Notes: a model not told the origin generated them from the letters alone. A stretch of 64,000 nt of DNA from Syncephalis fuscata (GCA_025786725.1 JAHLTZ010000010.1:620001-684000); one strand, 5' to 3'. Positions 48,308 to 61,512 are shown, counted from the first letter of the stretch. Translations and numbers: made by a program.

Positions 48308-49844
48308 ATGTCGTCGTCTTCTTCTTCTACACCTCGAGTGACAATCCTTCGTATTAAAAGGAAAAGAAATGAAGATCCGGTAGATGCATTGTGTACAGTA
48401 TATTACATTGTTTATTTCAACTGCTAATATACACGAATCTTTGGTTGCAGACGTAAATACGCAGAATAATGACCACGGCAAAAAACGACTTGTTGATAAA
48501 GGGCGTAAGTAGTGCTGTCATATAAAGAAGCAAAGCAGACACATTGTATTCAGTTGAGTAATGTGTGTGTACATTCAGTGACCAGCCCAAGGATGTTTCG
48601 GCTGGCTAAAAGTGTGCCAGTACCAGAAGAGGCACAAGTAAAACGAGTGACAGTAAGTGACGATATGTGTAGTTTAGTGTAGTGTAGTGATTAATATAAA
48701 TGATTAATTAATGTTAATAGAGAGAGATTACATCACAATTATTAAGTGAGCATTTACGACAAAAACAGTTAAAGCAACAACAAGAGCGTAATATGCCACC
48801 CGTTGTGGCATGTGTATCAACACCACCTATAAAACAACCATCTCCTAGCAAAATTAAGGTACTAAATGACTCGGCAGAGGAATTAAGAATGGATGGTGGA
48901 TTGGTACGTATGCTGTATGGCATATCAGCAATAGATGCTTAATGCTAATGGTCTATTTGTGTATAGCAGCAGCCGCGATTCAAGGTTATGCCTAAAAACA
49001 TTGCTCGTACAATTTCAAGTAGTCTTCCAGGTAGCCGTGAAGGATCACCAGGATTTCAATTGTATGATGCTATACGAGAACAAGCAGATGCAAATGCCAC
49101 GTAAGCTATATCTACATGTAAGAGCCGCGTCTTATTATAATCTAGACCACCTGGCCCACCACAAGAGCCAGAATCTGTTCGACGTGAACAGTTACGACGT
49201 GCATTAGTGTCGACAGAAGAAGAGGTTCCTGATGAAATGAATAACTTTATTTCTTTATTACGTGACCATCTTACAAGTAGGTTTATTCGAATAGAATGGC
49301 ATTGGTTACGAGTGTGGACATCAATGTTAATGAATACGCATAGTTAGCGATACATCTACGACTGAAGAAAACGAATTTGTCTACGACTTTTACTATGATG
49401 ATGCGCAACCTATTCAACGTGTACCAACACATACCGCCACACTGTAAGTAATGTGTTTGTAAGTAAGTATACGTCAATGATCTAACTGCGGTGTGTTGTA
49501 TAATCAATCTATGTAGTATTTGGCTAGATGATGTTGATAAAGAGGCATTTGGAGAAAATGGCTTTGATTCGGATAATCTGGGTGATTCATCGGAAAGTGA
49601 CGATTCTAATGGTAAATAGCTTTTAATCATCACTACGCAGTCTATTTGACTCTAACACAACTCTATGATCTAATGTAGCGGAAGACTATTATGCCAATGA
49701 CTATCCAGATGAGGATGAAGGTGAAAGTGATTACATAAATGAGTCTGGTAATTAGAGAACGAGTTAAAGTAATCATAAAATAACTATTGAATAATAGATG
49801 GAGCAGATGACAGTGATGATTACAACGAAGATGGTTATTATTAA
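48308..49844 (+). CDS. IWR1: RNA polymerase II nuclear import factor IWR1 (SLC7A6OS)
   Basis: IWR1 binds assembled RNA polymerase II in the cytoplasm and carries it into the nucleus with importin alpha. MSSSSSSTPRVTILRIKRKR followed by NEDPVDAL is the conserved N-terminal motif with the basic import signal. Then come RMFRLAKSVPVPEEAQVKRV, coiled Gln-rich sequence, ENEFVYDFYYDD, IWLDDVDKEAFGENGFDSDN and an acidic end AEDYYANDYPDEDEG. The YDFYY-D and acidic DY-N-YPDED patch are the IWR1 signature. About eight introns, some exons below 100 nt. Together with GPN2 in this window, two factors of the same polymerase-import pathway are present, though not adjacent. Confidence 0.9.
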
Positions 49845-49897
49845 GTAAAAGATTATAGCTTATATTTGCAAATAGTGTGTTTTGTAAATATGTAGTT

Positions 49898-52118
49898 TTA
49901 GTCTTTGGCCACCTTGGTAATACGCCATGCAACTGGCGGAATAGCTAATAAAAACACAAATAGTAAATAGGCATACATACATCCATACATATACATATAT
50001 ATTAGTGTCATTTATCATAATTTATTGTTAAAATCGATAATCTATCAAACTTACCTTCAATGCGACGAGTAGTGCGTCGAATGTAGAATACGAAGATTGC
50101 AATGGATAGAAATAGTGAAATGGCAGACACTGTATAGAAACCATCCTGGTATATTTCGCAATGACCTTTTAAATCTCTGCATTCATGCTTTGCTGCCTCA
50201 CTTGTGCACTGGAAAGCTATTACAAATAGCGTTAATTAAATAATAAATATTTCATATAAATTACTTGCTATTGAATGGCTGATCCGGTATATGACAACGA
50301 GCATCGGTGAACCAGTCGACAGCTTCTAATACGAAATACCGAGGCCAGGTGCCACCCAAATTGCTAAGTGTATTCAAGAGCTAATTATAACGATGAAACA
50401 GTTAAAACATGATTATTATAATTCACCGCTTACTTACGGTCATATAGGTGCCGCCCACAGATGGATCAGCAATACTATTCATGAAAACACCCATGCCTAC
50501 AAATTGCACCGTGCTAAAGAAAGTATTGAATTAGCATAAAGTTTGTAGCATCGTATAAAATACTGCAACTTACTTGGCCAATGAAGACCAAAGAATCACA
50601 ACGGTAATGATGGCCAAGTAGCCAGGTGTTACACCACCGGTAGGCATATAATGCACTAGCAATACCCAAATGACAATTGTGATAGCTCGACCAACATATG
50701 CATTTAGCCACTGTAATATGAGTGATTAGTAGAGCATATAATTGCTATATAAATATATTACCGGTAGTAATGGTCGATTACCACGACTCCAACGAGCTAC
50801 AAATCAAACAATTAATAACTACATTGGTTATGATTGCATATTAAACACTGCTTACCCGCCAAATAACCAAATAGAATTTGGCTAGGGAAATCCCAGAGTA
50901 CCGTCAGGGCTAAATCCTCTCGTTTTAATCCTTTTTCTAGTAATTTCAAACTGCCAACTGCATCCGATACTACAAATCCCATTTTGGCAATTAAAAGTAA
51001 AGCAATGTACTGGCCCATTTCTATTGATACACATATACGAGTTAATATTAAAAGATAAGTGGCGAACAAACTTACGTGGTAGCTTGCATATACGCCATAG
51101 TACTTGATACGACTCGACAATGTTCATTTTTTCAGATTCATCCATGGGTGCCTATCCATAATAGACTGAATATGGATGTGTAGTCTATTTATGCTATTAT
51201 CTTACCTCGTGCTTGAAAAAGAGCAACCACGTAGTGACAAGGAAGTAGACGGCGGCCCAGAAATGTAAGTAGTTGGTTAGTGTAAGAATGCCGACTTCGC
51301 TAGAACACTGCGGAAGTATGAGTTGCTAGTAAAGAAATAAACATTAATTGCGCGTCAGTTATCAGTTAATTAAATTATAATGATTGTTTACCAGAATTCC
51401 GGTGAGCTAAAGGCTAAAAACACTGTAAATGAAAGAAAATGCCCAGTGTTGAGTCCAATTGTTTGAGCAGTAGAGGCATATGATAGGTGTTCTTCAGGCA
51501 GTAGTGTTAGTGCCCATCCATCCACGGCAATATCTTGTGTAGCACTCAGTATAGTTGTAAACAGCAATATCAACGTAAGTGTATAGGTGCAGTCCCAGCC
51601 ATCACCCTGTGTATCTGTAAGCCACTGTAGATAATTGACAGTAAATAAACTTACAGTGGTCACCATATACTTTTCGATATTACTACCGAGCCAAAGGAAT
51701 ACTACGCCCAGAATCAACTGGATAGGAATAATCCATGTTTTACGCCGTCCAATCTGTGGAACGAATATTGCGTCGACGATAGGCGACCAGAAGAGTTTGA
51801 GACTATATGGATAAGTGGCTAGTGAAAGAACGGCCAGCTGCGAGTAGGACATATAGTCCTTCATAAGAAAAGGAATAGAACCAAATACTAATCCATTGGG
51901 GACACCCTGTAATAAATCTTTACAATAGCAGTATTAGCACGTTTACAAGCCACTGTACAGTTTGCTATACTTACAGAGCACTACTAATAGCACAATATTC
52001 TTTATAAATATAGTAGTAGTAGTAGTAACGAAACGTTAGTTTGACGGATACAATACACATTACTATACAACGTGGACGGTTGCTGTTATGTACGTACTAA
52101 TTGATGCTTCAGCTCCAT
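49898..52118 (-). CDS. SLC33A1: Acetyl-CoA transporter SLC33A1 family (AT-1)
   Basis: An ER multi-pass transporter that brings acetyl-CoA into the lumen for acetylation of proteins and glycans. Exon 1 is probably MELKHQL (52118), then IVLLVVLYLLQGVPNGLVFG, KDYMSYSQLAVLSLATYPYS, LKLFWSPIVDAIFVPQIGRR, QDIAVDGWALTLLPEEHLSY and ASTAQTIGLNTGHFLSF (TM helices 1-6), with further helices through LGGTWPRYFVLEAVDWF and CQSREVKGQ-like lumenal Cys regions, ending AIPPVAWRITKVAKD. QG-P-G---GS-P, KLFWSP-VD and QDIAVDGWAL-LL are family motifs. About nine introns. Convergent with IWR1, 53 bp between stops. Confidence 0.87.
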
Positions 52119-52614
52119 TTTAACAATCTAAACGGTTTCTGTAAAAGAAACTTGAATTACGCCTGTTTGCCGATGAATAGACTATACTGATGGTCGTAGA
52201 AGAGCAAAAAGCGAATATTTATGAAGCGGCAAATACTCCTACGGTGCTTAAAACTGATTTAACACGGACCAATCAGCATTGGATACGATGAACGCGTGGT
52301 AAATTGATGGCGACAGATGAAACGTCATATAACAATGACCATTAATGTACGCTAGACATTGGATGCTATTTGAATAAACAATGCGGTTGTTAATAAACGT
52401 TATTGTATACCTTGTTATAGTAAGTAGTAGTATTTGCTGCAGATGTAATAAATTCGGTATCAATTTATTTAATAATAAATAGTTTGGTATACATAGCGTT
52501 TATTATAAACAATGGAAATACAGTCATATTTAAATAATATCAACTATTAATAACACATTTAGCAATTAACTAATTAGTAACGTTTACAGTAACAATTTCT
52601 GCTACTTGAAGCAT
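52119..52614. other. Intergenic spacer
   Basis: AT-rich, between the SLC33A1 start and the 3' end of membrane protein A. No gene supported. Confidence 0.5.
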
Positions 52615-53548
52615 CTAATGAGTTTTGGGTTGATTTTCAGAGCCGGTACTTTCCCGCATATTTCGGCAATGATGTACCGGTATTGTATTGGTAACTATCC
52701 TAATAGAATTGCTTATTATTATGCGTATAATATACTTATTAGTACTTACCAATTTATAATAAAAAACTCTCGACATTTACTTCTTCTGAATGAATTACTG
52801 CTATGCTACTGCATCCAATATTGCATAACGCAGTCAAGCACATTGTTTGTATACCTTCTCGTGTCCATCGTTTCCACGCATCAGATCCAAAAATACGATA
52901 TTGCTTTCGAGCAACATAACAAAGTATTGTAGAAAACAATAAATTAGCAGCTACATTCGAACCAACCCCCATGTATATAAAAAACTTGGGGTAATGCATG
53001 ATACAACCAAGTTTAGCTTCTAGAGTGAAAAAGCAATAGTATGGTACAAAAAAGCCCATAGTAATTGTGGTATCATAAGCATAACACGCAGTGCATCACC
53101 CATTTCTGTTTGTAAAATACCAGATAAGTCTTTCGAAGCAGTATAAGATTGTTGCAAAGTGCGATACTGACATGCTAAATGCTACGAACTACAACATACT
53201 TCGGCAGGTTAAAAGTGGCTTAGATGCATCGTCATAAACAGTATACTAAGCGTAAAGCTTAGAAAAGAAGAGATAAAGCAGCGCCATGAAAACAGTCTCC
53301 GTGATTTATAATCATTTGAGTGGATATAATAAGGTTGTGTGTAAAGATATAAATATAAACATTGAGAATATAAGCTGTACATGACTGCTGAACGTTCAAA
53401 AATAAAGTTTGTTTAAACTTCCAATTGCTTCCATGTAAAAATTCGATATTTGTATTTCACCGCATGGATGCAAAGGAATGCCAAAAAACGTCGTAGTATT
53501 CTTTTTCCATCCTGTATCTGCTGGGTTATTATAGTCAATAATTGCCAT
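52615..53548 (-). CDS. Seven-helix-like membrane protein A, unknown family
   Basis: Paralogue of the gene at 60370. It starts MAIIDYNNPADTGWKK, then FFGIPLHPCGEIQISNFY. Hydrophobic segments follow, including VMLMIPQLLWAFLYHTIAFS and VAANLLFSTILCYVARKQY, then FGSDAWKRWTREGIQTMCLT and ALCNIGCSSIAVIHS. After an intron the C-terminus is IVTNTIPVHHCRNMRESTGS and a Ser/Asn-rich end. The layout (short polar N-terminus, about seven helices, amphipathic loop, HHC-basic tail) recalls a GPCR-like receptor, but I do not recognise the family. Several one-base frame breaks occur (for example near 52762 and about 53050-53400); parts of the middle cannot be read confidently. Confidence 0.5.
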
Positions 53549-54675
53549 TAGGAAACAGACTAATACATAAAAGCAAATAAAATATTATTTGCATAGCTTA
53601 CGGTATTGAGTAAAGAATGGGCAATAATCAATTAAGAACAAAATAGTGGGTAATCATGATATTTTTGTTTAAAGCCATCGACAAGAGCAATTTGTCTAGT
53701 TAAAATCTGCTTATGATTGTCCAGGCCTTCATTGCAAGACTCGATAACAACTATCTGGGGGGCAGCCTTTCATAAATATTTTTAGCTTAGGATTTGGGTA
53801 TATTTATTACAACCGGTTTAAACACCAATCGCCTTTAAGCCTTCCTTGCATACTGCATTCATATAGATTGAACACAATTCATATACACAAGTAGTGACTG
53901 TATGGAATTATATATATCAATCAAGATACTGAAATATTAAACTCAAAACTATATATTCACATTAGTCAAATTTCTATTATTGATGATCGGTGATATTGCC
54001 TTTGTAAGTGTCTTATTTAATTTATTTTACCATGGATAATATACTGTGGTTTTAAATGAACAGATAATGAAACGATGCTTAAATTACATATTATCAGCAT
54101 TAAAATATAAAATATTGGCTTTAGTTGTAATATCTTTGCTGCTCTTGAGCATGCTTACACCGAAATGAATAAAAGCGCCAAGCAAATTAGTACAATGCTA
54201 TAGCAATTCAATTCATTGTTTTAAAGTTTTAACGACATTGGACGAGCCACAAGCAATGTTTTTATTTGTATTTGACCATGGAATCTGCAGTTCCATGCAC
54301 TGATTTGATGTACATTCCCCAGAAAGTATACGATTTGCCACATTTAATTTAGCTTGACTCTTGGTATGTGAAATAGCAATGGCACTATTCAATTGGAACT
54401 TTGCTACATAATAATGCGCCTATTCGACTTTTCTCTACTCACATAGCAACTTTATTTATCTATTAATCAATTTAAAGCTAAATGGTGTTGTTATGGTGTA
54501 CATTGTTATGGCTATTTTAAATAAATACCCGATTGACTAAACAAACAAACAATTTACTATTTTCTTGTAATATATTAACTTTATTGAGTGTAAATGACAT
54601 ACATTTGACTAGTCTTGTTAAAACAATTGGTTTTTATTAACTAAAATATATTAATATGAATTTATACTACTTGTA
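53549..54675. other. Intergenic region
   Basis: About 1.1 kb, AT-rich, between the start of membrane protein A and the stop of TFB1. No open frame with coding character, repeats or RNA gene found by eye. Confidence 0.5.
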
Positions 54676-56980
54676 TTATGCCAAGCTACTAGTTTGGGCC
54701 AATTTCATATTTAATGTTTCGCGTGCTTTGGTTATAGAAGCAAGCAAGGGATCTAGAAGCTACAGCCAAGTTTTGGTTAACTGACACTATAGGTTTGCAC
54801 GTAACCTTACCTGCTCAATGGCCTGCGTATCGCCGGTTGGTGTTTCCATTTTAGCCAGTGCTGTACGAGCACGCTCCTCTACAGTTGCCAGCGAGCTAAC
54901 AAGTCGCTCACACTTGCTACGTTTCTGGGGTGACGATGACGGAATAGAGGCCCAAAAGTGTCGTAGCAATTCAATGCCAGTACGCTGACAGCTTTTGAGT
55001 TCCTCCAAGTGCTGACTGGAAATGCGGTCGACTATACAACGAATAGCTTAATATATAGAATTATGATCAAATCAATAGCTCGTACCATGGTCGCGTGTTC
55101 GTTGATTTTCCTGTCGTCGCTGTAGAATTGCATCGTTTAATTCGTTAAACACACTTTTGGCATCCTCAGAATTCAGCATAGCCTAAGAATAATTAATGAA
55201 TACTTAATATAGCCATCATCACAACGTACCTCTTGCAATGAAAGCTTTTCTTGGCAAAACGCTTTAAAAAACAACTTTACATCTTCCTATCATGGTATTT
55301 ATTAATAAATCATCACCAGATTCATTCTATAGCCTACTGGTGTAGCCGCTGTCTTAGCCTGGTTACCATTAACCGCTGACATTTGACTTTTAAGATATCT
55401 ATCCTGATCTTGAATCTCTAGCTTTAGCCTTGGTGCCGCTTCAAGTGGATTTAGATCGGATATTGTGATGCTTTCTGCCAAATTAGAATCCTATCGACAA
55501 AGTGTTAAAGCCGCTGCATATCATTCAACCTTTTTTTTACTTACTTCAGGTATATGCTTGCCCTTGTTACTAAACAATCGTATCGTCAGTTGATAGTCGC
55601 TGCTATTGCACTCATGATACTCACCATAATGTTTTTACAATCTGCTCCGAGTGATGATTAAATCGTTTGATTAACGAACGAGCTGATTCTACTCGCCCAG
55701 GTACCATTGGCCAATCAGGTCGACGATCCACCTAAGCGTATATTATTAGCTTTAACTTAAACTACACATCTGTGGCAGCTTACCATATGACCATCCCCCT
55801 CAGTGGCAGCAAGATCCAGTAAAATAGGCAATTCATCGATTTTACGTCGTTTACTTTGATCAACCGCTAATATTATTTCATTAGTAGCATAATAAACTAT
55901 ACAAAAATAAAGTACCTGTTTCATCCTGTTCTAAACATTTATCAAAGATATCGTCATTTTCAGTCACTGTATTGGCAACAGCACGATTGCGATGAAAGAA
56001 CCGTGATTTAAAGTAGCGTTTCCAAAAGATTGCTTCTGACAGCTTTAATAACACCAGGTTATTAAATGCAGTACATTTTTATATCAGATTACCTTGTCTG
56101 GTACATTTCATCGTATGCCCGTTTCACTATCAACTCGGCTGTTTTAGTACTGGATACAGTTAGAAAAGTTCAACCTATCTACCTGAAGGGTGCTGAAAGA
56201 ATATGGCATGAATGATTTGCGGCGTTAATGTAAATTTTACATCACGGCCTTCTTCAGTAACTGGTCGTAAATCTAGCCAAGCTGATGCGTTGCCTTTTTG
56301 CTGGTTGACACGCGTCCGTTGATTGTCGACCAAATGCTACTCAATCCATAATAAATTACTGTTTGTCTGCATACTAGCTTTGGCTCTTACTTTCTTATTG
56401 GCCCAAAATTCCTCTTCTGTAATATGGCCAGCAATGACCAATTCGCGATGAACTTTCTGCAATTCAATGTCGTGTTTTAATAGCTCTACCCGAAGTCGAA
56501 TTGCTTCCGGTAGGCGGTTTCCTGAAGGACGAGCGGGCTGAGTATTACCGCCTGTACCGCTGCTAGCACTTCGCTTGTTACTACCAACATTGTCAGTACT
56601 CGGTGCTCCTTGCAAATCGGCTAGTTTAAGCCGAATTGCTTCTTTGAATTCCTCGCGCTTAGCCACTGCCTCTCCTCCCGGAAAGATGAAAGAATGATTC
56701 TCTTCCGTAGCGCCATCCGTGGCAGCCTTAAGTGTAATTCGTAGTGCAATATTCTTTGCCGTGGCTGGATTCACCAGTTGAGCTATTGTTCATGATCAAT
56801 AAAGGCTGCTTTAGCTGATGACGTAGTTACCTTTAATAGAAGCAAAAGGGATTGATATTTTTATGGAATTGGCATTCTGTACCGCCCAAGCAAGGCGTTG
56901 GTCTGTTATATAAAGAGTTCCTGGTGTTTAGCGTAAAGAGTGCTAGCGGAAAGCCTGGGGCTTTCGTTTTGTTGCCACAT
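54676..56980 (-). CDS. TFB1: TFIIH subunit TFB1 (p62/GTF2H1)
   Basis: TFB1 is the core TFIIH subunit whose N-terminal PH domain contacts acidic activators and XPC/TFIIE. The start is MWQQNESPRLSASTLYAK (ATG 56980); one extra A at about 56929 is needed to reach TPGTLYITDQRLAWAVQNAN, the PH start. Then SIKISIPFASIKAQLVNPAT, ALRITLKAATDGATEENHSF and EFKEAIRLKLADLQ. Middle exons contain the BSD-like region (LIVKRAYDEM, FWKRYFKSRFFHRN as reverse-strand fragments 55980-56120). The C-terminus reads LKSCQRTGIELLRHFWASIP, VSSLATVEERARTALAKME and a final helix ending KLAQTSSLA. The HKSCQRTG-like ELL--FW string is diagnostic. About ten introns. Confidence 0.85.
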
Positions 56981-58867
56981 GCCGAATAAAATGTAAAGCA
57001 AAGCTGGAAAGCTAAGAAATAAACATTTATATTTATATTTTTGAAAAAAAGGTCCTACAGCTGTGTCATGTTTGTAAATCACTATAACTTTTTATCACTA
57101 ATAAAGATGTAATTATAAATTAATCATATATTATATTTGCACATATAATTCATAATGTCGATAAAAAACCAGATGTATAGTTATGTAATTTTTGCTAAGC
57201 AGCCTAAATAGAAGAAAGAGTAATAGAGGTGGCTTAGTCAAATGTTAATTACTTGAATTAATAAAGATTATTAATTTAATAGCTTAACAACTCTTATTAA
57301 CATAAATAGCCTTATTCAGTAATTTACACAGAAGTAGCAACTGTATAAATTTGAAACTAAGTTGAAAGTAACTGGAAGTAAAAAAAAGATGTTTATTTAA
57401 TGTTTGGCTAGCAGTATTAAGTATTTATAATACTGCGGCGATTAAATGGCGAGTAAATGCAATGGACCCTGATGGAAAAATTTAATTAGAGTACCACAAA
57501 GCTTAAACTGAACTTTGCTAAATCATGTAATTTAGGCAATAATAACAATGTAAAATGCTATAATCTTAAATAAATAGTCAAAAAATGCACGAATCTTGGT
57601 GATAAAAAATGGTATATAGCAATTTAGAACTGATATAACAGTGTATTTATAAAGTCATATTACTATATTATCATTAATAAATGTATAATTATTCTATCAA
57701 AATAATAAAGAATAACAAAATTTAATGAATTCAAATATTAAAACAACCATTCATGTAATTGCTACATATCTTTAACGCCATTTTATGGCCCTCCTTTTGA
57801 GTTTTTCCATTATAAACCATAACTTTTATGGGCTAGCTTATGACGACATCCAAATGAGCGCATTAGAGGTTTAATAAAGACAACTTTTAACAAGCCTGTG
57901 TAGTTACAAAATATTATACCTAACAATACTTGTCACAGTTCACCACATATTGCTATGCTAGTTCGGCTTTTGTTTCATAGCTACAAGTGTAGACAAGGAG
58001 CAAATGTATCATGTATTCAATGATGCTGGTATACACTTTATTGATATTAATTCAAGTATACTTTACCAGCCTGAATTCACTCAGTCATATCAACAAAGCA
58101 GCGCAAATACATCCACTGTGTCAAATACAATGGCAATGATTTGCTAAACTGGTTTGGCCCATGACGTTTCTATATTTACAATTCCGTTGTATTGGAAACA
58201 CTAAGCAGCACGTGCCTAAATTTAAAAGCACATTCTAGGTAGATATTGAAAAGTTACATAAACAATAGTACACGATGATCTTTGTTCGCTCGCCCACAAG
58301 TCTCAAATAAGCAGGTGCCGTTCTTTGTACAATGGACCCGCTATTTATTTACCACCAGGGCGTTGTAGTCAGAATTTTAAGACAATCAACAACTTGCGAC
58401 GCATGTTTAGAGTTTACCAATAGAATTACTAAATTCTGGTTCGCATATTGCTTTGCGGAGAAGCTCCGACCATAATTCCTGTGCACAACGCCCAAATCAA
58501 ATGATCTTTACATTCATGGCTTTTATCGACACAGTCAAGCCATGTAACAATGTTAGCTTTGCGTAAACCATTCATGTGCTTGCTCACTATCAGCATGCGA
58601 TTGCAGGTATTTTTAATTTTATATAAAGCAGCAGACAACTTTGTTGTAATTTCAAGACATCATCCCATCAACACGCTGCTCAGCTTACCTAAAATTTTCA
58701 CTGCTACTACCACTTGTCTCAGCTAGACTGACAAGTTTTATTTTTCTCCCACTTAGCAATACTACCTGCGCGCAGTATCAAAGCACTACCGTTGACCGGA
58801 AGTCTACTACAACGCACTTTTTGATACCTCGCTTATAAACGAATCAATTGCTTTTATTTATATTGCT
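56981..58867. other. Intergenic region with a possible gene fragment
   Basis: About 1.9 kb. On the minus strand at 58429-58638 an open frame gives ALYKIKNTCNRMLIVSKHMN and WLDCVDKSHECKDHLIWALC, Cys-rich but without start or recognisable family; it may be an exon of an unseen gene or chance. A TTATAAAC element near 58833 is a plausible TATA box for CAP 5. Confidence 0.35.
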
Positions 58868-59526
58868 ATGAATTTCTCTATTGTTTCAGCACTCTGTCTT
58901 ATTGCAGTTGCCGCTGCTAGTGTAAACGCAAATGCTACTCCGCCCAACAACAGCTATGGATCTCGTCCTGCCAGTACTGCTAATCAAGCTCTCAATCGAG
59001 TCCACGTTCAAACTCCCAATCGAGCTCCTACTCAAGCCCCCAAGCCAGCCACCAAACCGATTGTTGCACCTGTACCAAGCCAAAACAGCGGCAGTATAGA
59101 CCCAATAGACTTGGAAATGATTTGCAGAGTAAATATTTTGCGCGCTAGAGTGGGCAAGAAGCCACTCAGCATAGCTCGCGATTTGGTCGATGCTCCCTAA
59201 AGCACAGCATAATTCAAGCCCAAGCTCGCCGCATTGCCCATGACGGCCTCAGTGATGGATCGTATATGAACCGTCTCGTTGGTTACAAAACCCGATGGAA
59301 TCCACCTGCAGAGAATGTCGCATCTCACAATGAAAGCGTCGAAAGAACCTACAACCAATGGTTTAGATCATCCGGCCATTATAATAACATGATTGGCGAT
59401 TACACACACACTGGCTGTGCTAGAGCCAAAGGCTCTGACGGTGTCTATTATTGGACTCAGTTGCTTTCCAACACACCATCGGCTCCAATTGTATATCCAG
59501 ATTGCTCCGGATTTTCTGGACTTTAA
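58868..59526 (+). CDS. Secreted CAP-domain protein 5 with Pro-rich linker, one frame break
   Basis: MNFSIVSALCLIAVAAASVN plus ANA is the signal peptide. A linker rich in Pro, Ala, Thr and Gln (about residues 25-75) precedes the CAP domain: LEMICRVNILRARVGKKPLS. The frame breaks at 59199 (DAP, then a stop); one extra C restores LKHSIIQAQARRIAHDGLSD. The remainder is canonical: WNPPAENVASHNESVERTYN, WFRSSGHYNNMIGDYTHTGC and VYYWTQLLSN, ending CSGFSGL. AEN and both SGH/THTG motifs are present. The Pro-rich spacer suggests cell-wall spanning or mucin-like presentation. Confidence 0.85.
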
Positions 59527-60369
59527 GGCAGTGTTTTTTTGTACTATTGCCTTAAATAAACGACATTAGTTTTCTTGCTAACTGTATGAACTACAAATTC
59601 TTGTTTATAAAATATTATCAAGTTTTATTTAGCTATTTTTATTTAACGAATAACTAAAGGAGGCAGCATTGCAATAATGTAATCCACTTATAAAGGCCAT
59701 AAAATATGGTCAAAGTACCTTATTCTACATTAATCTGCATTGAATTGAATATCTGACAACGACTATATCGCAGCGCAACACTGAGTAATTAGCCTAGTTT
59801 TGTAGTTATAGCTATTTGGACTTTACCACCGTTAACTCGGCCAACTCTTTATTTATTTTTACCATAAAATACATAAACATTAATTTATTGTAAATTTATT
59901 TTAGATTCGATGATTTAATTAATAGATTATTTATTATATTCAGCTATTATCTTTTTTGTTTAATTGCACATGATTATTAGTAAGTACGCTTAATAATGTT
60001 TTTCTAGATTTATATGCTTCAATTCGTTTATATTACGTTTATTTCTCCTGTTTGCGCCTTGATTTCAAAATGATTAAGCTCCGTAGTGTTACACTGCATT
60101 TGCGATAACAATAATTTAACTGATAACGTAAATATAGGCGACTGTAAATTTACACAGAAAAGCAACCGACTTGGGATTGATCAACTTGATCAGACTATGC
60201 TAACAGGAGTGTGGAACCTACTCGTAACAGCGGACACAACACCAATCCATTAGCTGTTCCTGTACCTTGTACTTTTAAAAGATTGTATTATTTTATTTAT
60301 AATAAACTGCTACATTTTTAGTAAAAAGGTTACATTTTACAGCAATTAACGTTTTTTTACACTAGTACA
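59527..60369. other. Intergenic region
   Basis: About 840 bp of AT-rich sequence between CAP 5 and membrane protein B; AATAAA near 59555 may polyadenylate CAP 5. Nothing else supported. Confidence 0.5.
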
Positions 60370-61352
60370 ATGCCATCCATCGATTGTACTAATCCAGAAA
60401 ACACAGAATGGATTTATTATGTGCGCGACTATGGGGTATTCCACTTCACCCGCATGGCAAAACAAACATTTATGATGTTTATATAAAAGAAACGGTATTA
60501 GGAAATTTCCATAAAATGCAAAATTAATTACAAAGCAATTTGTTTTAACGACATTTTCTGCCCTAGCTATGCAACTATTCGTTTACAGCTCAATAATAGC
60601 ATCCAGAATACTTTTAGAGCGACCACGCGTCCTTGCATTTTGGTGCAATTTAATATCATCGCTCGTTAGCTTTATAATCTTTATTGTATCTATAATAATG
60701 CGGCTGGGATGCTTAATTACTTGTCGAGACATATGATGGTCCTTCAGCGTTGTCAACACCATAGTTAGCGCTTCTAATACTTTAATACTGGTCCAGAAAG
60801 TTTATGCTGCGCTTAATAGACAAAAATGGGTGCTTTACATTAGTATACCGCAAGGATCCTCGCTAGGATTTATTGTTTTAGTTATGTGTTATTGTTTTTT
60901 CACGCTATACGCAAAAAATGACTGTCTTTTCCACTATCTCAGCTTTTTGCCTTGGTGCTGGTTGGTTCGGTTATGCCACTTAATACGTTTTTCTCGGCAG
61001 TTTTTTGTAGAATTGCTTTAAAAAATATAAGAAATTTAGATCGGAGGCTTGGAAGCGATTGGCACGCGATGGCATTCAAACCATGTGCTTGGCCGCATTA
61101 TGCAGTATCGTTTGTTGTAGTTTTATAGCATTTCAGGTAGGAGGCTCGAATGCCAATTTATTTTATCCTATAGAGAGGTAAGTAGCAATAGATTAGCACT
61201 TATCATCAGGCTAATATACTTTTAGCATGGTTGTTGCAACCATACTAGTGCATCACTGTAAAGCCATGCGCAAAACTGAAAAAACCTCCAACCGTTTCAA
61301 TCTTTATCGTCCAATTGGCTTGAAGCGAACTCCTGTTATAAAACACACATAG
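60370..61352 (+). CDS. Seven-helix-like membrane protein B, paralogue of A
   Basis: It starts MPSIDCTNPENTEW, then shifts frame to LWGIPLHPHGKTNIYDVYIK, parallel to IDYNNPADTGW and FFGIPLHPCG in protein A. Hydrophobic helices include ALAMQLFVYSSIIASRILLE, AFWCNLISSLVSFIIFIVSI, SVVNTIVSASNTLILVQKVY and PQGSSLGFIVLVMCYCFF. Then come SEAWKRLARDGIQTMCLAAL and CSIVCCSFIAFQVGG. A GTAAGT intron (about 61180-61225) leads to SMVVATILVHHCKAMRKTEK and a stop. Up to four one-base breaks interrupt it. Shared order with A shows a real family of seven-helix-like receptors or transporters; identity unknown. Both copies could be intact genes seen through sequencing indels, or pseudogenes. Confidence 0.55.
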
Positions 61353-61512
61353 CGCTACACGAATAACTATAACTACAACACTGAATTCCTATTCAGTAAT
61401 AATAAAGAGAAATAGCACTGCAAATGTTTCAAATTCATTATTTAATATTACGCTATTAGTTGTCAATGGCTTATAGCAATAAAAAGCTTTATATTTATTG
61501 AATATCAAAAGG

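Noticed and set aside
58429-58638. Cys-containing 69-codon minus-strand frame
   Set aside because: No start codon or convincing upstream exon; could be an exon of an unseen gene but support is too thin for a CDS call.
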